DNA from: Agarivorans gilvus
Lineage (GTDB): Bacteria > Pseudomonadota > Gammaproteobacteria > Enterobacterales > Celerinatantimonadaceae
Reading direction: 5' to 3'
Assembly (NCBI RefSeq): GCF_001420915.1
Contig: NZ_CP013021.1
Location: forward strand, 134,001-198,000
Length of the DNA: 64,000 nt
The notes beneath the pieces are model-generated. The model saw only the letters and a list, made by a program, of their open reading frames with translations. It had not been told where the DNA came from and made no database searches. Numbering within the stretch: position 1 is the stretch's first letter; every line of letters begins with the position of its first letter. Positions 43,908-53,550 of the stretch are shown in pieces. The position numbers and the translations under genes are program-made.

Positions 43908-45499
43908 TTATTCTGCAGTTTTTTTGTTAGCAATCAGTTGTGAGTGAACATGCTCCGCAAAACCCGCACCGGCTTCGTTGTACAAGTTGAATACCTCGTC
44001 TGCGCCAAGGCGTTTCAGCTTTTCTGCTTCGTCGGCAAATTGGGCAATGGCTGCAATTTTGGCGTTAAACTCTCCGCTCTTAAGTTGCTTTAACGCGTAC
44101 TGATTACCGTGGTGATGGGGCATGGCTAACAATACTAACTTTAAGTCTTTGGAAGGAGCCAGTTTTTCCCAAAAATCGGAGTCGGTGGCATCACCTTGAA
44201 TAACTGCGCGGCCGCTTTCAATTTGGTGCTGAATTTTGTCTAGGTCGGTATCTATGCCCAGTACCAAATCGGGGTAATATTGCTGCAGCATATCGTAGGC
44301 TCCTTCACCAATGCGGCCCATACCGAGTATAACAACTTGCATTTGGCCTAGTTCAATGGGCTGATCTTCTAAGTGCAGTTTCTTACGTTGTAAGCGCTTT
44401 AGTTGCGGGCGTAAGGACTGATATAAAATGTCGGCGTTTTTATGGATGGGGCCGATACCAAAAAGCTTAAGCTTACTGCTACCGCTAATATGGCCATCCA
44501 TTCGCTTCCTATCCAGCCTTGATGCACTGCCACTGCGGTAATAATCAAGCCAAACTCACTGTAGTTGGCTAAGCTGAGAGCGCCTAAGAAAGCGGTGCGC
44601 GAACGTAGCCGAAAGGTCAGTAAATACAACAAGTAAAAGGCCGATTTGAGCACCAACACAAGCACTAAAAATAGCGCTATATAAATCGATTCAAGACTCA
44701 GTTCGCTAGATAAACCAATGGATAAGAAAAAGGCGACTAGGAAGAGTTCTTTGAAACTGAACAGGGCTTTAGCCATGCCGCTAGCAGCTGGGTGGCCTGC
44801 GAGCAACATGCCTACAATTAATGCACCTAGATCGGCTTTTAAGCCCACCATACTAAACAGGTGGGCGCCTACCACAAAGGTGAGGAAGAAGCCCATTACC
44901 AATTGTAGTTCGCCGTGGCCAACCCGATTTAATAAACGGTAGAGGAACGGTCGTAGCGGTAACAGTAATAACAATAGCGGTGCATAAATGGTAGGTAGTT
45001 TACCAGTAGTGCTGGCCAGAAAGACCACCGCGAAGATGTCTTGCATGATCAGAATACCGATGGCAACACGGCCATACAGGGCATTCATTTCACTCTTATC
45101 TTCCAGCGCCTTTACCGCAAACACGGTACTGGAAAAACACAGCGCAAAGGCGATGACTAATATGCCGTTACTTGAAAGCTCACTAATGCTGCTAATGCCA
45201 AGCCACTTAACTGCCGACAGTGCGCCAACAAATAACACCATATTAGTGATCATGTGAGCACTGGCGGTGCCCCAGACTTCTCGTTTGAACAGGGTGCGAA
45301 TATCTAACTTCAAGCCCACGGTAAATAGCAGCAAGGTCACACCAAGATCGGCTGCAGTAGAAATTAAATCATTCTGTTCAAAGCCAATTTCACGTAGTGC
45401 AAAGCCTGCCGCTAAAAAGCCGATTAAGGGGGGCAAATGCGCTAAATGAGCGAGTAAACCGGCTAAAAAAGTAACTGTGATGAGTATCGAAATATCCAT
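43908..45499 (-). CDS. Kef-type CPA2 cation/proton antiporter, frame broken as sequenced
   Basis: Frames 44399-45499 and 43908-44501 together give about 528 residues of a monovalent cation:proton antiporter-2. The first part has some 11-12 spans (LLAHLAHLPPLIGFLAAG, LGVTLLLFTVGLKLDI, VIAFALCFSSTVFAVKALED, IGILIMQDIFAVVFL); the second is a TrkA-N domain (QVVILGMGRIGEG with GxGxxG and an acidic ligand in GIDTD). Such proteins move potassium or sodium under redox or nucleotide control. The break lies at plus-strand GGGG (44448-44451); a fifth G would give LVSAPIHKNADILY. I favour a missing base. Confidence 0.87.
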
Positions 45500-45514
45500 T
45501 AAGACTCGTTCTAA

Positions 45515-46264
45515 TTATATTATGTCGATAGCGGCTACATTAGGATAAACATAGTTTGGCCTAAAGGGTACCATTTCAATATCTTGTTCTTTGCTTACGC
45601 CTGAAAGTACCAATATGGTTTCTAAGCCCGCTTGAAAGCCTGCCAGAATGTCGGTACGTAAGTTGTCACCAATAATTAAGGTTTGTTCTGCATGGGCACC
45701 CATTTTGTTTAGTGCTGCGCGCATAATCCAAGCACTGGGTTTGCCTACTACAAAGGGTTTACGCCCAGTAATTCGCTCGATTGGGGCGCATAAAGCACCA
45801 CAGGCCGGACTCATATTGGGTCCATGAGTGTCGGGGTTGGTGGCAATAAACTGGGCGCCTTCGGCGACGAACCTAGCCGCGTGCTGAATCATATTCCAGT
45901 TGTAATTCTTGGTTTCGCCAACAATCACAAAGTCGGGGTTAATATCGGTGATGGTAAAGCCTGCACTATACAGTTCGTGAATTAATGCACCTTCGCCTAT
46001 CACATAGGCTTTATTACCCGATTGGCGTTTTAAAAAGTCAGCGGTGGCCATTGCAGAAGTATAGAAACAGCTTTCTGGAATGCTAACACCCGCAGTCTGA
46101 AAGCGGTTTTGTAAGTCTTGCGGTGTTTGCGCTGGGTAATTGGTTAAAATCACCAGTTTGGTGTCGTTAGCCAGCAAGCGTTCGATGAAGGCTTTAGCGC
46201 CATCAATCAGTTGATTGTCGTGTAATAAGACCCCATCAATGTCGCAAATAACGGCTTTACTCAT
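45515..46264 (-). CDS. nagD: HAD-family phosphatase NagD
   Basis: A 249-residue HAD phosphatase with cap C2. Catalytic DIDGVLLHDN (Asp8, Asp10), LTNYPAQTPQDL, FYTSAMATADFL, NPDFVIVGETKNYNW, ATNPDTHGPN and GDNLRTDILAGFQAGLETILV match E. coli NagD closely. E. coli NagD dephosphorylates UMP and other nucleotides and is normally in the nag operon; no nag genes are here. It lies 15 bases upstream of the antiporter gene in the same direction, so the two may be cotranscribed. Confidence 0.95.
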   Translation of the reverse strand: MSKAVICDIDGVLLHDNQLIDGAKAFIERLLANDTKLVILTNYPAQTPQDLQNRFQTAGVSIPESCFYTSAMATADFLKRQSGNKAYVIGEGALIHELYSAGFTITDINPDFVIVGETKNYNWNMIQHAARFVAEGAQFIATNPDTHGPNMSPACGALCAPIERITGRKPFVVGKPSAWIMRAALNKMGAHAEQTLIIGDNLRTDILAGFQAGLETILVLSGVSKEQDIEMVPFRPNYVYPNVAAIDII

Positions 46265-46399
46265 TGTTTTTCCTTAACAACTTTATTTTTACAGCATCAG
46301 GGTAACGTAGTGGGGCCAGAAAGCGCTAGAGAAAAAGTAACTTTCTGGCAACAAATAGATTATATTCGTTATTATCCAAGCAGTTAAAAGGAAGGTCTG

Positions 46400-47416
46400 A
46401 TGCTTAATATTAAACAATTTGTGAAAAATATCCCCAAGGTGGAATTGCACCTACATATCGAAGGCAGCCTTGAGCCTGAATTAATGTTTAGTTTAGCAGA
46501 ACGCAATGCTATCAGCTTACCTTATTCATCTGTAGAACAGCTAAAACAAGCCTATCAATTCAATAATTTACAAGAGTTTCTTGATTTGTACTATCAAGGT
46601 GCTGAAGTGTTGCAGACCGAGCAAGATTTTTTTGATTTAGCTTGGGCTTACTATCAAACCTGCCAGCGCGACAATGTATTACATACGGAAATCTTTTTTG
46701 ACCCACAAACCCATACCGAGCGAGGCATAGATATCGGTACGGTGATTAAGGGTTTGATGCGCGCTAAACAGCAGGCTTATCAGCAATTAGGGGTAAGTAG
46801 TGAGTATATCTTGTGTTTCCTACGTCATTTATCTGAAGAGTCGGCTATTCAAACGCTGAAGGCGGCTAAACCGTATTTATCCGATATTGTTGGGGTAGGC
46901 TTAGATTCTAGTGAGCAGGGGCACCCACCAGAGAAATTTCAGCGGGTATTTGCCATGGCTAAGCAACTGGGACTCGAGCGCGTTGCCCATGCGGGAGAAG
47001 AAGGCCCCGCTGCCAATGTGAAAAATGCTTGGCAGCTTTTAGATGTGAGTCGCATCGACCATGGAGTACGTTGTTTGGAAGATGAGGAGCTCGTTGCACA
47101 ATTAGCCGAGGCCCAAATACCACTAACCGTATGTCCTTTTAGCAACGTGAAGTTAAAAGTGGTGTCTAACTTAAGTGAGCACCCATTGCCTGACATGTTA
47201 AGTAAAGGGCTGGCTGTAACCATTAACTCTGATGACCCGGCTTACTTTGGCGGTTATTTATTGGCAAACCTAGAAGCTTGCGCCGAGACCTTTGCTTGGA
47301 CGGCCCAACAAATTGCCGATTTATGCCTAACCGCGGTACAAGCCAGCTATGCTAGTGAAACGCGAAAAAGAGAGTTAAGTCAACTAATTGACAACTACTT
47401 AGCGGAGTTTAACTAG
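46400..47416 (+). CDS. adenine deaminase (adenosine-deaminase superfamily type)
   Basis: A 338-residue TIM-barrel amidohydrolase. Metal and catalytic motifs: VELHLHIEGSLEPE, RVAHAGEEGPAANV, RIDHGVRCLEDEEL, CPFSNVKLKVV and SDDPAYFGGY. Residues NLQEFLDLYYQGAEVL, FFDPQTHTERG and GLDSSEQGHPPEKFQRVF are those of the adenine aminohydrolase branch, not true adenosine deaminase, so adenine to hypoxanthine is the expected reaction. AAAGGAAGG precedes the ATG. Apt at 38 kb competes for the same substrate. Confidence 0.88.
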   Translation: MLNIKQFVKNIPKVELHLHIEGSLEPELMFSLAERNAISLPYSSVEQLKQAYQFNNLQEFLDLYYQGAEVLQTEQDFFDLAWAYYQTCQRDNVLHTEIFFDPQTHTERGIDIGTVIKGLMRAKQQAYQQLGVSSEYILCFLRHLSEESAIQTLKAAKPYLSDIVGVGLDSSEQGHPPEKFQRVFAMAKQLGLERVAHAGEEGPAANVKNAWQLLDVSRIDHGVRCLEDEELVAQLAEAQIPLTVCPFSNVKLKVVSNLSEHPLPDMLSKGLAVTINSDDPAYFGGYLLANLEACAETFAWTAQQIADLCLTAVQASYASETRKRELSQLIDNYLAEFN

Positions 47417-47482
47417 GCTAACTTGTGTTTTTTACGGTGCTCGCCATAGTTAGTACAGAGGTGAATGACTAGGAGAAAAACC

Positions 47483-47812
47483 ATGTTTGTTGTACTGTTT
47501 CGTTGGAAACTCAATGAAGAGCATCTGCAATCTTTTAAAGAGGGCTGGTCTGAAATTATTCACTATAACATCGACAAATGTGCAGCCTTAGGTTCGCGTC
47601 TACACAAGGCTTCTGATGGTACGTGGATTTCTTATTCGCAATGGCCCAGTAAAGAACATTGGCTGCGCTCTAAAGAAAGTGAACCGATGGTGGCTGAGGC
47701 TAGGCAAAAAATGCGTAAAGCGATTTTATGGCAAGATGAGCCATTGTTAATGGCGCCGCAGTTAGATCATTTTGTGTCGACTAGCTTAGAGGCCGGAAGT
47801 TCGATTATATAA
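47483..47812 (+). CDS. antibiotic biosynthesis monooxygenase (ABM) domain protein
   Basis: 109 residues from ATG 47483 (AGGAGA 7 bases upstream; an open frame extends to 47465). A dimeric alpha+beta barrel protein: MFVVLFRWKLNEEHL, GSRLHKASDGTWISYSQWPS and the following helix. Small ABM proteins act as co-factorless monooxygenases or heme-degrading or stress proteins; no function can be assigned. It follows the deaminase gene after 66 bases. Confidence 0.75.
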   Translation: MFVVLFRWKLNEEHLQSFKEGWSEIIHYNIDKCAALGSRLHKASDGTWISYSQWPSKEHWLRSKESEPMVAEARQKMRKAILWQDEPLLMAPQLDHFVSTSLEAGSSII

Positions 47813-47901
47813 ACTTGCCCGTCCAGTTTACTTGCTTTAGCGCTTAAGCTCAGTAAACTGGCGCGCAGTTTAATAAATTCTAAAGGCTGTATTGGTAGGC
47901 T

Positions 47902-48849
47902 ATGTCTAAGTTTGCGTCTCAAGCATTTTCAATCTCTTTTTCAAAAGCGTGGTTGGCCCCTAAGTATTGGGGAACATGGTTGCTCGGCGGCCTACTTATT
48001 TTATTGGCTTTTGTTCCGGTAAAGTTACGTGATCGCATAGCGGTGGCCGTGGCCAATCGCTTATTTAAGCTTAAGGCTTTAAAGAAGCGGCGCGCCATTG
48101 CTGATACCAACCTCGCTTTGTTTTTCCCCGAGATGAGCGCCGAACAGCGTGAGCGCTTAATGCTGAAAAATGTGCAAATATTTGTGCAGTTAATTTTTGG
48201 CGCCGGTGAGATGACTGTTCGTTCCACAAACTATTTGCAAAATAGAATGGTCATCGATGGGGAAGAGCATATTCATAGGCTTGAGGCTAACAATGAGCGC
48301 TTTATCGTATTGTTGCCGCATACCTACCCGGTGGACTTTATTGGCGCTTATTTCTGTATTCATGGCCATGACATGTGCACCATGTTCAAAAAAACTGGCG
48401 ATCCCATTGTTGATTGGGCAATGGCCAAGCAACGCACTCGATTGGGCGGAGTGATTTTTGAGCGAGATGCGGGTATTAAAACTCTGATTAAGGCGGTTCG
48501 TGCTGGTTATAGTTGTATCTATTTGCCCGATGAAGATTTTGGACCAGAGGCTAGCTTAATGACGCCTTTATTTGCGGCGAAAAAAGCGACTCTGCCAGTG
48601 TTGGGTAAAATGGCTCAACTGTGTGATGTCAAAGTCGTGCCTGCTTATGCTGGCTATGATAGTGAGTTACATAAGGTGAAATTATATATCCACCCGCCTA
48701 TGCAAGACTTCCCCAGTCAGGATGTGGCTCAAGATACCTTACGCATGAATCAGGAAGTGGAAAAGCTGATCCTTCGTTCACCTGAGCAATATATGTGGTC
48801 GTTGAAGCTATTGCGCACCGTTGAAGGTAGCGATCAGCCTCGTTACTAA
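47902..48849 (+). CDS. lipid A acyltransferase LpxL/LpxM family
   Basis: A 315-residue inner-membrane protein. One N-terminal span (WGTWLLGGLLILLAFVPV) precedes the lysophospholipid acyltransferase domain with the catalytic HX4D motif in LLPHTYPVD and substrate motifs GVIFERDAG and YLPDEDFGPE. The opening SFSKAWLAPKYWGTWLLG and the end PEQYMWSLKLLRT resemble E. coli LpxM (late myristoyl transferase) more than LpxL, so lpxM is likely. It completes lipid A in the Kdo2-lipid IVA pathway. It converges on the DUF2982 gene with a 3-base gap and no visible terminator. Confidence 0.88.
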   Translation: MSKFASQAFSISFSKAWLAPKYWGTWLLGGLLILLAFVPVKLRDRIAVAVANRLFKLKALKKRRAIADTNLALFFPEMSAEQRERLMLKNVQIFVQLIFGAGEMTVRSTNYLQNRMVIDGEEHIHRLEANNERFIVLLPHTYPVDFIGAYFCIHGHDMCTMFKKTGDPIVDWAMAKQRTRLGGVIFERDAGIKTLIKAVRAGYSCIYLPDEDFGPEASLMTPLFAAKKATLPVLGKMAQLCDVKVVPAYAGYDSELHKVKLYIHPPMQDFPSQDVAQDTLRMNQEVEKLILRSPEQYMWSLKLLRTVEGSDQPRY

Positions 48850-48852
48850 GTT

Positions 48853-49539
48853 TTAGTTTTGTTCCACTAGAGCTTGGTTTTTATAGCGGCGCACTAAGGC
48901 CACAAAATCATTAGCCTCGCGGTCGAGAATGGTTTGGTCAATCAGCAAATCATAGCCGGTGAGTTCGCGGAGTTTTTTCATTCGATTGGCAAACATACCA
49001 CTTAAGCCGGTGTAGATTTTACCAGTGCTGGATTTGTAATAATCATCTTCAATTAAGTGCTCACTGACTTGGCTGTCTTGGCAATGGCTGCAGCTTCGTT
49101 TTAAAGAGGCTAGCAGTGCCGCTCGCTGCTCGGTAAGTAAGTGGGCACAGAGCCGCGGTGATAAGCTGTCTAACACAAAGTCAGGTTGGTTTAACCTTAG
49201 CCCAACGTAATTCATTTCTTGCCAATTTAGGCCATCGTGTAAACGCGGCACATCTATTCTTTGCAGCTCTGCCCATGGAAGGCACCAGCCCCCATAACGG
49301 TGGTGAAACTGTAGATGGTCATAACACAGTATCACCGAGTAAACTGGCTGCATCCATTTTTCTACGCCAACGCGGATCCCTAAATAAGCGAGAAAGAGTA
49401 AGACCGAGGCCAGCAGGGAGACCAACATCGCCGGTACGTATAAGGTACTAATGCCAGCCAATACCAGTATTGAGCCTAACGCCACTAAGCTTTTGGCGTT
49501 GTTGCTGGCTTTGCTTCTTATCCATATTGACTTAGGCAT
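48853..49539 (-). CDS. DUF2982 family membrane protein
   Basis: A 228-residue protein with two N-terminal spans (LVALGSILVLAGISTLYV and AMLVSLLASVLLFLAYLGI) followed by a cytoplasmic domain: HHRYGGWCLPWAELQRIDVP, MNYVGLRLNQPDFVLDSLSPRLC and KSSTGKIYTGLSGMFANRM. This fits DUF2982 of Vibrio/Shewanella relatives; function unknown. A Cys-His pair (SCSHC) is present but not a full zinc motif. Confidence 0.8.
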   Translation of the reverse strand: MPKSIWIRSKASNNAKSLVALGSILVLAGISTLYVPAMLVSLLASVLLFLAYLGIRVGVEKWMQPVYSVILCYDHLQFHHRYGGWCLPWAELQRIDVPRLHDGLNWQEMNYVGLRLNQPDFVLDSLSPRLCAHLLTEQRAALLASLKRSCSHCQDSQVSEHLIEDDYYKSSTGKIYTGLSGMFANRMKKLRELTGYDLLIDQTILDREANDFVALVRRYKNQALVEQN

Positions 49540-49616
49540 GGCGTTTACCTCATTGGTGGCTGTTAGTTATCTATACGGACCGACTGAGTAAAACGTTTAT
49601 TCCGGTAAACGGTGTC

Positions 49617-49922
49617 TTAGTTATTGAGTTTGGCTTTGGCCGCCTGTTTAGCATTGAATATGGCCATTTGCTCATCGCTAGCAGGTAGTTGATGATGGGC
49701 TTTCCATTCGCTGTAAGGCATGCCATAGACTTTTTCTTGTGCCTGTTCATAAGTCATTGATTCGCCATTTTCTTCGGCTGCGGCCATCATCCACTTTGCT
49801 AGGCAGTTGCGGCAAAAGTCAGCTAAATTCATTAATTCGATATTCTGCACTTCTTTGTGCTGATCCAAATGGGCCAGTAATCGTCTAAATGTGGCGGCTT
49901 CTATCGCTTGTTGTTTGTCCAT
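49617..49922 (-). CDS. DUF1244 family protein
   Basis: A 101-residue protein with ATFRRLLAHLDQHKEVQNIELMN, LADFCRNCLAKWMMAAAEE and VYGMPYSEWKAHHQ, the complete DUF1244 signature, including the CRNC pair. Small helical proteins of this family occur widely in proteobacteria and have no known function. The start codon has AGGA upstream at suitable distance. Confidence 0.88.
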   Translation of the reverse strand: MDKQQAIEAATFRRLLAHLDQHKEVQNIELMNLADFCRNCLAKWMMAAAEENGESMTYEQAQEKVYGMPYSEWKAHHQLPASDEQMAIFNAKQAAKAKLNN

Positions 49923-49963
49923 GTTTACATCCTTTGTCGGTAGTTTTAGGCTTAATAAAGAGC

Positions 49964-49989
49964 AAAAAGCAGCGTTATAACGCTGCTTT
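49964..49989 (-). terminator. Rho-independent terminator after DUF2333 gene
   Basis: A perfect palindrome AAAGCAGCGTTA-TAACGCTGCTTT (49966-49989), followed on the minus strand by further T. It lies 25 bases after the DUF2333 stop. Confidence 0.8.
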
Positions 49990-50013
49990 AGCCTAGTGTG
50001 AGTTACGGCGGGA

Positions 50014-51003
50014 TTAACCCTTGGTGAGCAAGTTATTTAAGTTAATGATAGCGGCATTTGCCCGTGATACATAGTTGGCCATCACCAATGAATGGTTGGC
50101 CACTAAACCAAAGCCAGTACCATTTAATACCATTGGGCTCCAGACCGTTTCTTGAGTGGCTTCAAGTTCTCGAACGATTTGGCGCACTGCAACAGTGGCA
50201 TTTTTCTTTTCTAATACCCCTTTAAAATCAATTTCAATGGCTTGGAAGAAATGCAGCAAAGCCCAAGCTTCTCCCCGAGCTTCATAAAATACGTCGTCAA
50301 TTTCCCACCAAGAGGTTTTTACTAAGCTCTGAGAAGGAGAAAAGGTGGATTGGGCCGCGCCTTCTTCACCGGCCAAGTTGGTATTTAATCGGGTTCTACC
50401 CACCGATGCCGAGAGCTTTTGTGACATGCTGCCAAGGCGAGATTGCACCTCGTTTAACCAGTTTACTAGGTTGTCGGCACGGGCATAAAACTGCGCATTA
50501 GGATCGGTAGGGTTCGCCAGTTCAGAGCGGTAAATTTTAAGCGCATCGATGGCGTCTTGATACTCGCGCTCGGCACTGGGTAACTGCCAACTGGTATTAT
50601 CAATATTAAATTTAGGCTGGGCTATTTTTAACTGTGGATGCTCTACCGATTGTGATTGCGAACGACTAAAGTCTTTACGCATGATTAAGGATAAGTCTCT
50701 CACTTGGTTAAGTGCGCCAAGCTCCCAGCTGGGCATGTTGTCCATAAATACACTAGGAGGCATTTTGTCGTTACTTAAATAGCCTCCTGGTTTGTTTAAC
50801 AGCGTCTCTGCCACTAACATCAGTGCGCTAGTGGTAGCGTAACCGGTAACAATTTGTTCGTCATTGGCGGCGGCTTGTTCCGTCATATAGTTTTTTATAT
50901 CGACGCGGTCTGGCTCACTGCTCCAGATAACGGCAATTACGTAGTTAATAATGAATAAAATAAAGAAAATTATCGCTAGTTTGCGACCTGTTAACTGGAA
51001 CAT
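50014..51003 (-). CDS. DUF2333 family protein
   Basis: A 329-residue protein with a single N-terminal membrane anchor (LAIIFFILFIINYVIAVIW). The large periplasmic part holds GGYLSNDKMPPSVFMDNMP, SWELGALNQVRDLS, MRKDFSRSQSQS and the helical C-terminal half with EARGEAWALLHFFQAIEIDF, characteristic of DUF2333. Function unknown; conserved across marine gammaproteobacteria and pseudomonads. Monocistronic, with its own terminator. Confidence 0.85.
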   Translation of the reverse strand: MFQLTGRKLAIIFFILFIINYVIAVIWSSEPDRVDIKNYMTEQAAANDEQIVTGYATTSALMLVAETLLNKPGGYLSNDKMPPSVFMDNMPSWELGALNQVRDLSLIMRKDFSRSQSQSVEHPQLKIAQPKFNIDNTSWQLPSAEREYQDAIDALKIYRSELANPTDPNAQFYARADNLVNWLNEVQSRLGSMSQKLSASVGRTRLNTNLAGEEGAAQSTFSPSQSLVKTSWWEIDDVFYEARGEAWALLHFFQAIEIDFKGVLEKKNATVAVRQIVRELEATQETVWSPMVLNGTGFGLVANHSLVMANYVSRANAAIINLNNLLTKG

Positions 51004-51273
51004 TAGCTAACCCTCAACAGTATGAATGTTCTCAGCATAGCCAAGTGATGAATTTAATCAACAGCTTATCAAGAAACTTAAGCGAATCATTAGCGTCTTG
51101 GCGGTGAGTTTATAGTAATGCATGGCTGCTGTAATAAATCGCGAGAAGTAAGTTGAGTTAACAAGTATAAGATTTGATATCAATACTGATTTCGACACAA
51201 TAAACTAAGTATTTGTTTATATGTGGAGGTAAATTTTTATTGGGCTACGTAAGCAGTGTGCTTGAGAAATATC

Positions 51274-51777
51274 ATGTTGTTTTGGGTGGTTGTAGTAGCC
51301 CTTGGTATTTGCGTCGCTAAGCTGACAACGGCAGCCGAACTTTAGACCTTGGGCCGCTATTTTTCTCGATTATCGGCATGCTGACGAAGCTATGCTAGGC
51401 ATCAGTGTGGCGGTAAATCATTATGCTAAGCACTATGCTCGTTGGGGATGTTATCTCGCTTATGCTAAGTCGCAGCAGCAACAATTAGAGCGACCTTATG
51501 CCGAATAGGTATTGCGTGAATTAAGCCTGTTAGGATTGGGCTTAAGCTATAGCATAAGCAATGATCTTAGTGTGTATTGGGGCGCTAGCATGCTTGATGA
51601 ATCGACAGACAATAGCGATGGTCTCCACCGAAAGTGAAGCGCAGTGGCATCATTCTCGCGATAGAAAGTGGGGCCGACTTAGGCTTGCGTTGGGCTTTTA
51701 GTCGCCACTGGGCCTTATCGCTTGGTTATATTAGCAGCGTTGACGGCGGTATATTCAGCTTTGCTTATCGCGCTTAA
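51274..51777 (+). pseudogene. decayed outer-membrane beta-barrel-like gene
   Basis: No intact ORF, but three successive frames yield a coherent protein. From ATG 51274 a signal-like MLFWVVVVALGICVAKLTTAAEL is followed by a TAG; a second frame gives DYRHADEAMLGISVAVNHYA, YARWGCYLAYAK, a TAG after RPYAE, then LSLLGLGLSYSISNDLSVYWG; a third frame gives GADLGLRWAFSRHWALSLGY and IFSFAYRA before TAA 51775. Alternating hydrophobic strands suggest a small (about 165-residue) outer-membrane barrel. Two in-frame stops plus two shifts mean true decay. No homologue identified. Confidence 0.6.
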
Positions 51778-51808
51778 TAAACTTGCTGAACAAACCCTAA
51801 AGCTTAGG

Positions 51809-52354
51809 TTAATCGAGCTGACAGCTGAGCAAGATTCCCGGCTGTTCTAGACGGCATACTTGGAGTTGTTGCTCGGTGATTAAGCCATAGCTGGCAGGCC
51901 AGTCTTGACGCGGCATAGATACCGAGCCGGGGTTTAATTGAAAATGCGAGCCTTGACGCTCGGCTTGAGGAATATGGCTATGGCCACTCACTAAAATGTC
52001 GCCTTCGGCTAGCGGCGGTAGCTGGCTTGGACCATAGTTGTGGCCATGACACAAAAAGGCCTTTCGTTTGCCAATTAATAGCTGGTTATACTCGCCTAAC
52101 AAGGGAAACTGACACAGCGCTTGATCCACTTCGCTATCACAATTTCCTCTTACTGCAATAATTTGTTCCGCCATTTGGTTTAAGGCTTCAGCCACTTTCA
52201 GTGGCGCGTAGTGCTGTGGCACTGGGTTGCGCGGTCCATGGTTTAGTACGTCTCCTAAGCAAATGAAGTGTGAAGCACCACTTCGCTCGAAGGCGGCTAA
52301 GGTGAGTTGTAAGGCTTGGTAGTCACCGTGAATATCAGAGCAAATAAAAAGCAT
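51809..52354 (-). CDS. yfcE: YfcE-family phosphodiesterase
   Basis: A 181-residue calcineurin-like phosphoesterase. Metal ligands: CSDIHGD (7-13), LGDVLNHGPRNPVP, VRGNCDSEVD, LCHGHNYGP and SGHSHIPQ, NPGSVSMPR. This order and size match E. coli YfcE, a manganese-dependent phosphodiesterase of unknown physiological substrate. It is downstream of the GDSL hydrolase in the same direction (42 bases) and may share its transcript. Confidence 0.92.
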   Translation of the reverse strand: MLFICSDIHGDYQALQLTLAAFERSGASHFICLGDVLNHGPRNPVPQHYAPLKVAEALNQMAEQIIAVRGNCDSEVDQALCQFPLLGEYNQLLIGKRKAFLCHGHNYGPSQLPPLAEGDILVSGHSHIPQAERQGSHFQLNPGSVSMPRQDWPASYGLITEQQLQVCRLEQPGILLSCQLD

Positions 52355-52395
52355 GAGATAATCCTATTACTAGTCGAGTTCAGCTAAGCACTAGG

Positions 52396-53043
52396 CTACA
52401 GAGTTTGTTGTGTTGAGAATAGGTCACATTCATCGAGTAATTTTTGGGCAAGGGCTTTTGCCAAGGCACGATGTTGTGTTTCATTTAAATGTACGCCATC
52501 TTCCAATCTTGCTGTTACATGTTTCGCTACATCAAGATACTCACAGTTTAGCTCTACGGCTAAGCGTTGGTAGTAGCCACTCAAGTCTTGCGAATGATGT
52601 TCTGCGCCTCGAAACAATTCGGCAAAGCTGCCGCTCTGGTTAATGGCTAGCGGTGCAAGTATCAGTATCTTGGGTTGCTTAAGTTGCTGCTGTGCGCAAT
52701 GCTCCGTTAATTCCTTCAGCATTTTTTCTAAATTGGCGGCGACTTGCTTGGCGCTTAAGCCAAAAGCTGGGAATAAATCGTTGGTCCCTAACATGATGAT
52801 AAGCCAGTCTGGGCGTTGTTGGCGTAATTCGGCCAGCAAATCGTCAATGCCACTGCGAAAGCCAAACTCTATAGCATTTAGATAGGTGGTACGTCCGGGT
52901 AAGCCATTTTCTACAACTTGCGCTTGTTTGCCGATTAATTTGGCTAACACGCCAGGCCAGCGTTGATCTTGAGTAAAACGCTTCCCGCTATTGGCTTGGT
53001 AGCCCCAAGTATTTGAGTCGCCAAAGCAGAGTATTTTAGTCAT
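52396..53043 (-). CDS. SGNH/GDSL-type esterase
   Basis: 215 residues from ATG 53043 (GGAT 8 bases upstream; the frame stays open to 53118). SGNH blocks are FGDSNTWG (catalytic Ser), GLPGRTT (Gly), MLGTNDLF (Asn) and DGVHLNETQH (Asp/His). The arrangement resembles cytoplasmic arylesterases of the SGNH group. No signal peptide. Substrate unknown; an acyl ester or carbohydrate acetyl group is likely. Confidence 0.85.
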   Translation of the reverse strand: MTKILCFGDSNTWGYQANSGKRFTQDQRWPGVLAKLIGKQAQVVENGLPGRTTYLNAIEFGFRSGIDDLLAELRQQRPDWLIIMLGTNDLFPAFGLSAKQVAANLEKMLKELTEHCAQQQLKQPKILILAPLAINQSGSFAELFRGAEHHSQDLSGYYQRLAVELNCEYLDVAKHVTARLEDGVHLNETQHRALAKALAQKLLDECDLFSTQQTL

Positions 53044-53162
53044 TTGATTTATCCAGTTATACCGTGAAGCGGCTACAGCAAGCGAGTCGCTACTGTAGCC
53101 AGCAAAGTCAAACAGCACTTTGATCTAGTTTGATTTTGGGCTTTTTAGCAACCGAGCGGGCA

Positions 53163-53188
53163 TAAAAAAACCTGCATAAGCAGGTTTT
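53163..53188 (-). terminator. Rho-independent terminator after yjdM
   Basis: AAAACCTGC (53167-53175) and GCAGGTTTT (53180-53188) with loop ATAA; on the minus strand it is followed by a T run. Confidence 0.85.
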
Positions 53189-53208
53189 ACCTTGAAGGCT
53201 TTGATCGA

Positions 53209-53550
53209 TTAGCTTTGTTTTTTTACAAATTTCGATTTAAGCATCATGCTGCCGTGACCATCTACTCTACAGTCGATGTCGTGATCGCCGTCGACAAAAC
53301 GTTTAATCACGGCTTTCGTTCCTACTTTCAATACAAGAGAAGAGCCTTTCACCTTTAAATCCTTGATTAAGGTCACTTTGTCTTCTTCAGCTAGTAAGTT
53401 GCCAACAGCATCTTTTAATACCAACGCATCAGGGTCTACAACTTCTTCATTAGGATTCCACTCATGAGCACATTCCGGGCAAATAAGTAATGAACCGTCT
53501 TCGTAAACATAGGCCGAATTGCATTTAGGGCATGGAGGAATATTGCTCAT
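53209..53550 (-). CDS. yjdM: zinc-ribbon protein YjdM (PhnA family)
   Basis: A 113-residue protein: N-terminal zinc ribbon CPKCNSAYVYEDGSLLICPEC, then VVDPDALVLKDAVGNLLAEED, KDLKVKGSSLVLKVGTKA and HDIDCRVDGHG. This is E. coli YjdM (once called PhnA); a link to phosphonoacetate hydrolysis is not supported for this small form. Function unknown. A terminator follows. Confidence 0.92.
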   Translation of the reverse strand: MSNIPPCPKCNSAYVYEDGSLLICPECAHEWNPNEEVVDPDALVLKDAVGNLLAEEDKVTLIKDLKVKGSSLVLKVGTKAVIKRFVDGDHDIDCRVDGHGSMMLKSKFVKKQS

